Shown here in pieces: positions 14,062-20,695 of a stretch of DNA of 20,695 nucleotides. Every line of letters begins with the position of its first letter. Within the stretch, counting starts at the first letter, position 1. The stretch spans positions 1 through 20,695 of the forward strand of contig JAFGON010000024.1 in NCBI GenBank assembly GCA_016926475.1, in the 5' to 3' direction. The notes under the pieces were generated by a model. It worked only from the letters and a program-made list of their open reading frames with translations. It was not told the origin of the DNA and did no database searches. The translations under genes and the position numbers were made by a program. Origin of the DNA: a candidate division WOR-3 bacterium. GTDB lineage: Bacteria; SDB-A.

Positions 14062-15855
14062 TTGAACGAGACTTCTTCCTCGGTTTTGAAACGTATCTGG
14101 GAAACCGCGCCGGTTTTCATGAATATTCTCAAAAATTCGGTCACTTTAGAAGACGCTCGAACAGGTGTTTTGAATTTTCTAAATGAAAAGGAAGATGTTC
14201 TTGAAAATGTGCATTCTGAAAAGGTCTACCAGAATTTTCACGTACTCGAAATAGAAAACGCTAAAGAATGCATAAAAGCCCTTAAAAACATTTTCCGCAC
14301 AAAAAACGAACAGATCTCTGAATTTTCCGCGCTGAACCTTTTATACAGGATGGCGGTAGGAGAGACAAAAGACATAGAAAAAGTCAATCAGGCGTTTTTA
14401 GTTGAATTTCTATATCTTTTAAAAGGAGTCAATTTCCAATCCGGCATTTACGATGAAATATACACCAAAACTCAAGACCCGGAAAAGAAAGTAAAATCGA
14501 GAATGCACAAGCTCGATGTGTTTGCAAGACAAATGAGGGATGGTTTTGAAAGGTTCAAGACGGGTATGGACGATGATGTCGTTGAAAATCGGAAAATCAT
14601 GAAAAGGAGAATTTTAAAATATTTCAACAGTTCGGAGGAAGACTGGAAAAATTATAAATGGCATCTGTCCAGGGTTATTAAAACCACCGAAAACCTCGTC
14701 AAATTAGTCGATTTGAGTTTGGATGAGTTTGAAGGCGTGGAGATGGCCGTCAAAAACGGAATCCCTTTTCAAATCACTCCCTATTACTTGTCTTTGTTCA
14801 ATCCGTCGGGCAGGCAGGATTATGACAGGACAGTCAGGGCTCAGGTTCTGCCCACGGTGTTTTTCTGCAGAAAAATGATCGAGAACATTGAAGGTTCTGT
14901 CGATATGGATTTTATGGGAGAAAAACATACTTCTCCGATATCCGGTGTGACAAGGCGATATCCGAATATCGTCATACTGAAACCTTTTGATTCGTGCCCT
15001 CAGATCTGCGTGTATTGCCAGAGGAATTGGGAGATCAAAAACCTCGGCGAAGTCATTTTTTCACATGAAAAAAACGAAATGGCGGTCAAATGGATAGCTG
15101 ACAATCCAAGCGTAACAGAAGTCCTGATAACGGGTGGGGACCCTCTTACACTGCCCAACTCATACTTAAACAGACTCGTAGGGCAAGTTGCAAAGATTGA
15201 GCACGTGGAGAGGATCAGAATAGGGACGAGAACTCCTGTCACCATTCCCTTCAGGATTAACGACGGTTTTTTGGAGATATTGAAGAAGTATCATGAACCG
15301 GGTAAACTTGAGATCTGCGTTGTAACCCACATAGAAAGTCCAATAGAATTAACTGAAGATGTCCTTGAAGCTGTGACAAAAATCAGAAAAGCGGGGATTG
15401 GCGTCTACAACCAGCAGGTTTTTACTTATTACACGAGCAAAAAATTCGAGACTGCTTTTCTCAGGAAAAATCTGAAACTTTTTGGTATAGACCCCTACTA
15501 CACTTTCAACACAAAAGGCAAGGAAGAAACAGGTGAATTTATGGTACCGATAGCGAGAATCCAGCAGGAAAGGAAAGAGGAAGCAAGACTTCTACCAGGG
15601 CTTGTCAGGACAGACGAACCTGTTTTCAACATACCTTCACTCGGTAAATCGCATCTCAGGGCCGGGCAGGACCATGAATTGATAGGGATAATGCCCAACG
15701 GCAGAAGAGTTTTCAGGTTTTATCCCTGGGAGATGAAGATATCCCTCGCTGACGACTACATATACACCGATGTAAGCATATACGACTACATGAAAAGGCT
15801 TCAGAGAGACGGGGAAGATGTCGAAGACTACAAGACGATTTGGTATTATTTCTAA
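14062..15855 (+). CDS. KamA-family radical SAM aminomutase-like enzyme
   Basis: A 597-residue member of the lysine 2,3-aminomutase family, well above the 416 residues of the clostridial enzyme. The extra length is an N-terminal helical region of about 230 residues. The radical SAM cluster motif is CPQICVYC (Cys312, Cys316, Cys319), followed by LITGGDPLTL for SAM and the THIESP strand. The PLP lysine is probably Lys529 in NIPSLGKSHL. The GHxSG motif of classical lysine 2,3-aminomutase is not visible near it, and the segment RAGQDHELIGI then RVFRFYPWE belongs to a distinct subgroup. The expected chemistry is an adenosyl-radical, PLP-assisted 2,3-amino shift in an oxygen-sensitive cytosolic enzyme. 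The substrate (lysine, glutamate or other) is undetermined. The TTG at 14062 is listed as a conservative start; a CTG at 14032 next to a strong ribosome site may be the true one. Confidence 0.85.
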   Translation: MNETSSSVLKRIWETAPVFMNILKNSVTLEDARTGVLNFLNEKEDVLENVHSEKVYQNFHVLEIENAKECIKALKNIFRTKNEQISEFSALNLLYRMAVGETKDIEKVNQAFLVEFLYLLKGVNFQSGIYDEIYTKTQDPEKKVKSRMHKLDVFARQMRDGFERFKTGMDDDVVENRKIMKRRILKYFNSSEEDWKNYKWHLSRVIKTTENLVKLVDLSLDEFEGVEMAVKNGIPFQITPYYLSLFNPSGRQDYDRTVRAQVLPTVFFCRKMIENIEGSVDMDFMGEKHTSPISGVTRRYPNIVILKPFDSCPQICVYCQRNWEIKNLGEVIFSHEKNEMAVKWIADNPSVTEVLITGGDPLTLPNSYLNRLVGQVAKIEHVERIRIGTRTPVTIPFRINDGFLEILKKYHEPGKLEICVVTHIESPIELTEDVLEAVTKIRKAGIGVYNQQVFTYYTSKKFETAFLRKNLKLFGIDPYYTFNTKGKEETGEFMVPIARIQQERKEEARLLPGLVRTDEPVFNIPSLGKSHLRAGQDHELIGIMPNGRRVFRFYPWEMKISLADDYIYTDVSIYDYMKRLQRDGEDVEDYKTIWYYF

Positions 15856-15912
15856 AAAAATTCTAAAAATTACAAATTTACCATTTTTGGGGTGTAAAAT
15901 TCTGGAGGAATA

Positions 15913-16974
15913 ATGAAAAGGTTTGCAGGATTCCTGTGTTTTTGTGCTGTTTTAGGTTGCACGAGTTCGACAAGCCCTGGAGGCAACTCGAAAATATTTT
16001 TCGGATGGGCTGGGGGTGTACCTGACGGTGACAGCTCCGCGGTGGTTATTAGAACTGCGAACGGCGGTGAACCGTGGACAAGATGCGGTGAACACGGAGA
16101 AATACCTCCTGTTTACATAAACGGAATCGAAGCTCTGGATTTGTCCACTGTGTGGATAGTCGGCGGCTTGTGGGGAGGGTATGGACTAGTGATGATGTCT
16201 GAAAACGGAGGTTCAACATGGGAGAGAAAAGGAAACTCTCAGATTTTTCCGAATGTAGAAGCTGGTTGCATATTTTCTCTCGATAGAAACCGCTGTTGGT
16301 GCGGCGGAGATAGCGGCATGATATATTCGACTTCAGACGCGGGCAATACATGGATTCAGAAAAATGACTCCCAGGGAAAGGAATTCCTTCTTAGCGGAAT
16401 CAAAGTTTTCAACGACGAAGTTGTGTGGATTGTCGGAGGAACAGCCATAGGAAAAAACCAAGGTGTTATACTTAGAACAACAGATGCAGGCCTTACATGG
16501 CAAAGACAAGGCCAAGGGACGGAAGTTGACAGTCATTACCTTATAACGATTTCCGCGCCTGACACTTCCTGTGCATGGGCTGTAGGAAACGGGTATATTG
16601 TAATGAGGACGACCGACGGAGGGCAGACTTGGTTGAACGTATCGCCATTACCATCATCCGGCAACGACGCAAACGGCGTGGTCGCTTTTGATAAGAATAA
16701 CGCATGGGTGGTGATGGACTACAACAATGTTTTTCGGACCACTGACGGAGGCCAGACATGGGATCAGCAGGATGTTCCGGTGACAGACCAGTTCATAACG
16801 AGAATTTCGGTTGTTGACAAAAACACAGCTTGGGCGGTCGGAAGTCAGAGCAACGCTCCATTCAACCACGGGGCAATTCTACACACAACCGACGGAGGCA
16901 GTACTTGGGTAGAGCAGACAAACCCAGTCCCGAAAAACCTCTACTGCGTGTCTTTTTACGGTGAAATCCGCTGA
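15913..16974 (+). CDS. Lipoprotein with Asp-box (BNR/Ycf48-like) beta-propeller
   Basis: A 353-residue exported lipoprotein. The N-terminus MKRFAGFLCFCAVLGC has a lipobox ending at Cys16, so the mature protein is lipid-anchored. Seven Asp-box turns of the form T-x-D-x-G-x-T-W occur at about 48-55 (degenerate, ANGGEPW), 96-103, 140-147, 190-196, 234-240, 277-283 and 326-332, spaced 44-50 residues apart, one per propeller blade. Between them is a repeated AWAVG or VWIVGG strand. This pattern matches Ycf48/sialidase-type propellers. No sialidase catalytic arginine triad or tyrosine is apparent, so a binding or assembly role is likelier than enzymatic. The start has GGAGG 4 bases upstream. TAAAAT (15895-15900), preceded by TG, may be a -10. 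The SF2 helicase follows after 20 bases. Confidence 0.85.
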   Translation: MKRFAGFLCFCAVLGCTSSTSPGGNSKIFFGWAGGVPDGDSSAVVIRTANGGEPWTRCGEHGEIPPVYINGIEALDLSTVWIVGGLWGGYGLVMMSENGGSTWERKGNSQIFPNVEAGCIFSLDRNRCWCGGDSGMIYSTSDAGNTWIQKNDSQGKEFLLSGIKVFNDEVVWIVGGTAIGKNQGVILRTTDAGLTWQRQGQGTEVDSHYLITISAPDTSCAWAVGNGYIVMRTTDGGQTWLNVSPLPSSGNDANGVVAFDKNNAWVVMDYNNVFRTTDGGQTWDQQDVPVTDQFITRISVVDKNTAWAVGSQSNAPFNHGAILHTTDGGSTWVEQTNPVPKNLYCVSFYGEIR

Positions 16975-16994
16975 CAGAAAATAGTGTTTTCAGT

Positions 16995-19652
16995 TTGTGC
17001 CGTTTCAAATTCGTCTGGAGAACTTATCAGAAAAGAGTTCTCGACGAACTTTACGGACACATGGAAGACGACAGCCTTCATGTTGTCGCCGCTCCGGGAT
17101 CAGGTAAAACCGTCCTCGGAATTGAGACTATCATAAAACTCGGTAAGCCGGCTCTTGTGCTTTCCCCTACATTGACTATAAGGGACCAGTGGATAGATAG
17201 GTTTGCGGATCTTTTTCTAAAAGACCCGGAAGAAGTCCAAAAATTGGTTTCAAAGAATCTTGCTGAACCAAAACCTTTGACATCAGAGACATACCAGTCC
17301 CTGCATTCTTTCATTAAAGAAAACAAAACGAGAAACATTCCGGAAAATTATTTTGAAACTCTCGTTCTCGACGAAGCGCATCATCTAAGGACCTCATGGT
17401 GGAAAAGCCTTCTCAATTTCAAAGAAAAGATGAAAAAATGCAGGATAATAGCTCTTACGGCCACACCGCCATACGATGTCACTTATTTCGAATGGGAGAG
17501 GTATACACGACTCTGCGGGCCTATAGACTCCGAGATATCCGTTCCGGAACTTGTCAAAAACGGAGACCTCTGCGCCCATCAAGATTACATTTACCTTTCC
17601 AAGCCGGACCAAAGCCAACTGAAAAAGCTTCTCGACTACAAAGAGAAAATCAGGGAGTTGACAGACAGGATTCTGAATGACCAAAATTTTGCCAAACATG
17701 CCGCTTCCCATCCCTGGATAGCGGATTTTGAAAGGAACATGTCCGAATCACTGGGTCAACCCCGGTATCTCACATCAATGCTTGTATATCTCGAGAAACA
17801 TAAATCAACAAGCACCTCAAAGTCATTAAACCTGGATAATGCCGTGAAAATTCTGACAGGAGGAAAAGGAGGACTGCCAGGATTCAACCTGAAATGGTTT
17901 GAAATTTTTCTCAATTTCGTGTTTTACGAGGATAAAACAAATCATTTTTCCAAATATGAAGCGGTTCTGGAGTTAAAAAAAGAACTCGAAAGGTTGGGGG
18001 TGATTGAAAAGAAAAAAATCTTTTTGTCGAATAACCCGAAGATAAAAAAGATGCTTGTAAAAAATCCGAGTAAACTCTCGAGTATAGCAGACATAGTACA
18101 AATGGAATACAGAGGGCTTGAGAATAAACTGCGTATGGTGATTTTGACCGATTTTATATGCCTTTCCTATCTACCGAGAACACAGGATGATAAGCCTTCT
18201 CTCGTCAAAATTGGCGTTGTTCCAATATTTGAAACTCTCAGGCGAGTAGGTGAAATCGGATTGAAAACGGGTGTTCTTTGCGGAAAACTCGTCCTCTTTC
18301 CAGGGGTTGCATCACCCGCGGTAATTCATTTTCTAGAAAAGGAGGGGGTCGAAGACGCCAGATCGAAAATACGCCCCGCGGCGTTCGACGAAAGATTTGT
18401 CGAGCTCAAACTTGAAGGGAAGACAAAAGAACTTTCAGTTAAAGCCATGACAAAAATTTTCAAAGAAGGGCACATAAATGTTATCGTTGGAACACAATCT
18501 CTTTTGGGGGAAGGATGGGATGCCCCTTGCATCAACACAATTGTGCTCGCAAGTTATGTCGGTTCCTATATGCTATCAAACCAAATGAGGGGAAGAGCGA
18601 TAAGAATAAACCCTGAAAACCCGGGAAAGACAGCAAATATTTGGCATCTGGCATGTTTGGACCCTACTTCCGAGGATTTTGGGGAGGATTTTACAACCCT
18701 TGAAAGGCGTTTTTTGTCTTTCACTGGCGTAGCCATGGACAAACCCTTGATAAGAAACGGCATAAAGAGAATGGCGCTGGATGATTTCGATTTAAAAAAC
18801 CGCGGGTATGAACTATACAACGGTTTTTGCCTAAAAAAAGCTCTTGAAAGGGATAGTCTTGAAAACAGGTGGAAAGAAGCTCTCGAATCGGGAACTTCTC
18901 TGGAAGAGGGGCTTTCTCTGAAAAAAGATTGGCGGAAGGTGGCTGGGCTGAAAAGTATTATACTATCCGAAACTATCAGAGCATTGTTTTTTCAAGGGGT
19001 CGGCTTTGGAATTTTCTTTTTTCTTCTCATAATCAGAGATTTTCTGTATTCAAGACACATTTCCCCACCCTTTTGTTTTGGTGTGGTTTTATTTGGGATT
19101 GTTGTCTCCGCGTTGTTTTCGTCATATTATTTTGTAAAAGCGTTTGTTCTTTTTATAAAGCATGGCAGCCTTGAAAAGAATATGTGTCAAGTTGGTAAAT
19201 GCGTTTTGGAAACTTTGAGGGGAGAAGGTTTTGTGAAAACCCCTTTTTCAAAAATTCAAATCAGCGCTCAGGAGGAGTTCGGAGAGGTTGTCCTGACAAT
19301 GAAAGGGGCCACTCTTTACGAGAAAACTTTGTTTTTCAACTGTATGGAAGAGATATTCGGTGTTGTTAAAAATCCGAGATACTTGTTGGTGAGAAGGTCT
19401 GATTTCACGGGATTATTGTCTTTTTTAAGCAAGAGGTTTAAGAAAACAGATTTTCACAACGTCCCGGAAATATTCGGTAAAAATAAAACTTTAGCCAAAA
19501 AATATGCCAAAAATTGGTCGAAAAGAATAGGTAAAGCCTTTGTTTTCTACACGAGAAACGAAAGAGGGAGAATGCTTTTACTCAAAGCAAGGGAGTATGC
19601 CCCTTCATCTGATAAAACGCCGGAAAGCCGGCGCGTAAACAGGTGGGTGTGA
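16995..19652 (+). CDS. SF2 DEAD/DEAH-box helicase with a transmembrane hairpin
   Basis: An 885-residue superfamily 2 helicase-like ATPase. Motifs in order are a Q-like opening (WRTYQKRVLDEL), Walker A AAPGSGKT (Lys38), DEAH 126-129, TATPP near 155, LLGEGWDAP near 508 (motif V), and QMRGRAIR (from Gln530, motif VI with arginine fingers). After the helicase core come two hydrophobic segments, about 664-680 and 693-714, joined by a short loop RDFLYSRHISPP. Some 170 further residues follow (basic near KKYAKNWSKRIGK). A nucleic-acid translocase held to the membrane is unusual. The substrate, DNA or RNA, is unknown; the core resembles type III restriction and UvrB-like ATPases, but no nuclease motif is seen. 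The start is a TTG without a ribosome site, chosen because the frame is closed at 16962-16964 and the Q-like motif follows at once. It overlaps dinB by GTGA. Confidence 0.8.
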   Translation: MCRFKFVWRTYQKRVLDELYGHMEDDSLHVVAAPGSGKTVLGIETIIKLGKPALVLSPTLTIRDQWIDRFADLFLKDPEEVQKLVSKNLAEPKPLTSETYQSLHSFIKENKTRNIPENYFETLVLDEAHHLRTSWWKSLLNFKEKMKKCRIIALTATPPYDVTYFEWERYTRLCGPIDSEISVPELVKNGDLCAHQDYIYLSKPDQSQLKKLLDYKEKIRELTDRILNDQNFAKHAASHPWIADFERNMSESLGQPRYLTSMLVYLEKHKSTSTSKSLNLDNAVKILTGGKGGLPGFNLKWFEIFLNFVFYEDKTNHFSKYEAVLELKKELERLGVIEKKKIFLSNNPKIKKMLVKNPSKLSSIADIVQMEYRGLENKLRMVILTDFICLSYLPRTQDDKPSLVKIGVVPIFETLRRVGEIGLKTGVLCGKLVLFPGVASPAVIHFLEKEGVEDARSKIRPAAFDERFVELKLEGKTKELSVKAMTKIFKEGHINVIVGTQSLLGEGWDAPCINTIVLASYVGSYMLSNQMRGRAIRINPENPGKTANIWHLACLDPTSEDFGEDFTTLERRFLSFTGVAMDKPLIRNGIKRMALDDFDLKNRGYELYNGFCLKKALERDSLENRWKEALESGTSLEEGLSLKKDWRKVAGLKSIILSETIRALFFQGVGFGIFFFLLIIRDFLYSRHISPPFCFGVVLFGIVVSALFSSYYFVKAFVLFIKHGSLEKNMCQVGKCVLETLRGEGFVKTPFSKIQISAQEEFGEVVLTMKGATLYEKTLFFNCMEEIFGVVKNPRYLLVRRSDFTGLLSFLSKRFKKTDFHNVPEIFGKNKTLAKKYAKNWSKRIGKAFVFYTRNERGRMLLLKAREYAPSSDKTPESRRVNRWV
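19618..19633 (+). other. GC hairpin just before the dinB start
   Basis: CGCCGG (19618-19623) and CCGGCG (19628-19633) form a perfect 6-base-pair stem around the loop AAAG. It sits in the last codons of the helicase gene, 15 bases upstream of the dinB GTG. No U-run follows, so it is not a standard terminator. It could affect ribosome access or RNA stability between the two genes, or be a coincidence of coding. Confidence 0.35.
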
Positions 19653-20695
19653 GGAAGATAATTCACATAGACATGGACGCGTATTACGCGGCGATAGAGC
19701 AGAGGGACGATCCTTCGCTGAGAGGAAAGCCTGTCATAGTCGGAGGTACTCCGGGGACGAGGAGCGTGGTTTCGACCTGTTCCTACGAAGCCCGGAAATT
19801 CGGGGTCAGATCGGCAATGCCGTCAAACACCGCCAAAAGACTTTGCCCTCAGGGAATTTTTGTACTTCCGAGGTTCAGAGTCTATGAAAAGGTGTCAAGG
19901 CAGATAAGGGAAATCTTCAGGGAGTACACCGACCTCGTAGAACCCATGTCTTTGGACGAGGCGTACCTCGACGTCACCCATAATAAGAAGGAGATTTCGT
20001 CGGCGACGATCATAGCCAGAGAAATCAAGAAAAAGATACACAGTAAGACGAGCCTGACGGCATCAGCGGGGGTTTCTTACAACAAATTTCTGGCAAAAGT
20101 CGCGTCTGATTTCAAGAAACCCGACGGACTTACAGTTGTGCCTCCGGGTAAAGCCGAAAAGTTTCTGGAAAACCTCGACATAAGGAAGTTTTACGGAGTC
20201 GGTGTGGCAACTGAAAATCGCATGAGAAAACTGGGAATAAACAATGGCGCAGACCTGAAAAAAAGAACCCTCGAAGAACTGAAGGAAAATTTCGGTAAAG
20301 CCGGAATTTATTACTACGAAATAGTCCGGGGAATAGACGAAAGACCTGTTATAAATGAATGGGAAAGGAAATCCTACGGAAGCGAGACGACTTACGAGAA
20401 GGACCTGACCGATATGGACCAAATCGCCGCGGAGATGGAGAGGCTTTCAGAAAAGGTTTTCAACGGAACAGAGAAAGAAAACCTCAAGGGAAAAACGGTG
20501 ACCGTTAAGGTCAGATACGGCGATTTTACTACGCTTACAAGAAGCCTGACGAGGGAGGATGCTGTCGATTCGAGCGAGGATATTGTAAAAACAGCGCTTT
20601 TTTTACTTCGTAAAACCGAAGCCGGAAAAAGAAGCATCAGGCTCCTCGGGGTTACGCTTTCGAATTTCTATTCAGATGAAAAAATTATGACAGAG
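19649..20695 (+). CDS. dinB: DNA polymerase IV (Y-family), 3' end cut by window
   Basis: A translesion DNA polymerase; 349 codons are present with no stop before the window end. The GTG start gives MRKIIHIDMDAYYAAIEQRD, as in E. coli Pol IV. Catalytic residues fall at the same numbers: Asp8 in IDMD, Asp103/Glu104 in SLDEAYLD. Tyr13 takes the steric gate position, where E. coli has Phe13. The fingers motif STCSYEARKFGVRSAMPS, the SYNKFLAKVASDFKKPDGL segment and the VGVATENRMRKLGI helix-hairpin-helix are intact. Pol IV bypasses damaged bases with low fidelity, usually recruited through a C-terminal clamp-binding motif that would lie beyond the window. The start overlaps the helicase stop (GTGA, 19649-19652), so the two are probably co-translated. 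No LexA-type box was found upstream. Confidence 0.93.
   Translation, partial: MRKIIHIDMDAYYAAIEQRDDPSLRGKPVIVGGTPGTRSVVSTCSYEARKFGVRSAMPSNTAKRLCPQGIFVLPRFRVYEKVSRQIREIFREYTDLVEPMSLDEAYLDVTHNKKEISSATIIAREIKKKIHSKTSLTASAGVSYNKFLAKVASDFKKPDGLTVVPPGKAEKFLENLDIRKFYGVGVATENRMRKLGINNGADLKKRTLEELKENFGKAGIYYYEIVRGIDERPVINEWERKSYGSETTYEKDLTDMDQIAAEMERLSEKVFNGTEKENLKGKTVTVKVRYGDFTTLTRSLTREDAVDSSEDIVKTALFLLRKTEAGKRSIRLLGVTLSNFYSDEKIMTE

Noticed and set aside
15856-15880. Repeated TTCTAAAAA in the gap after the KamA gene
   Set aside because: A low-complexity A-rich stretch; two short copies are expected by chance, and no hairpin is formed.
1-20695. CRISPR arrays, tRNA or rRNA genes, insertion sequences or phage genes
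   Set aside because: No regularly spaced repeats, no tRNA cloverleaf or rRNA-like stretch, and no transposase or integrase motif were found in either strand.

Overview
The window is a gene-dense, moderately AT-rich bacterial chromosome segment with about 15 protein genes, many overlapping by 4 to 13 bases. No rRNA, tRNA, CRISPR array, insertion sequence or integrase was seen. The lipobox lipoprotein and the secreted deacetylase suggest a cell with an envelope compartment. The KamA-family radical SAM enzyme and the Fe-S helicase are common in anaerobes. The mixture looks like an uncultured candidate-phylum bacterium (WOR-3/TA06-like lineages came to mind), but that placement is a weak inference from gene content.

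Left part (1-3542), all on the minus strand. A HicB-like antitoxin gene is cut by the window edge (1-84). A tightly coupled operon is transcribed leftward: PLP aminotransferase, secreted polysaccharide deacetylase, histidine phosphatase, then 2,3-bisphosphoglycerate-dependent phosphoglycerate mutase. The first two junctions are ATGA overlaps and the last is a 13-base overlap.

Middle part (3663-10664). Divergent from the operon is a helicase that fuses a RecB/Cas4-like PD-(D/E)XK nuclease domain to an XPD/DinG-type helicase with a candidate Fe-S cluster. Next is the most notable gene, a 1372-residue protein built like the soluble adenylyl cyclase of animals: two class III cyclase domains with complementary losses of catalytic residues, an NTPase domain and a long TPR region. 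It ends one base from a convergent flavin reductase-like gene.

Right part (10713-20695), all on the plus strand. It holds a PQQ-type beta-propeller protein, a small ORF split by a frameshift at an A7 run, an unknown acidic protein, an OsmC-family protein, an unknown membrane protein, and a KamA-family radical SAM enzyme with a long N-terminal extension. These are followed by an Asp-box repeat lipoprotein, an SF2 helicase carrying an unexpected transmembrane hairpin, and DNA polymerase IV, which overlaps the helicase by GTGA and runs off the window.

Shine-Dalgarno sites lie unusually close to the start (GGAG or GGAGG plus 4-5 bases) at many genes. Two large genes (6026 and 10713) have no such site; each instead has a TG-extended -10 box 6-8 bases before its ATG, which suggests leaderless transcripts.
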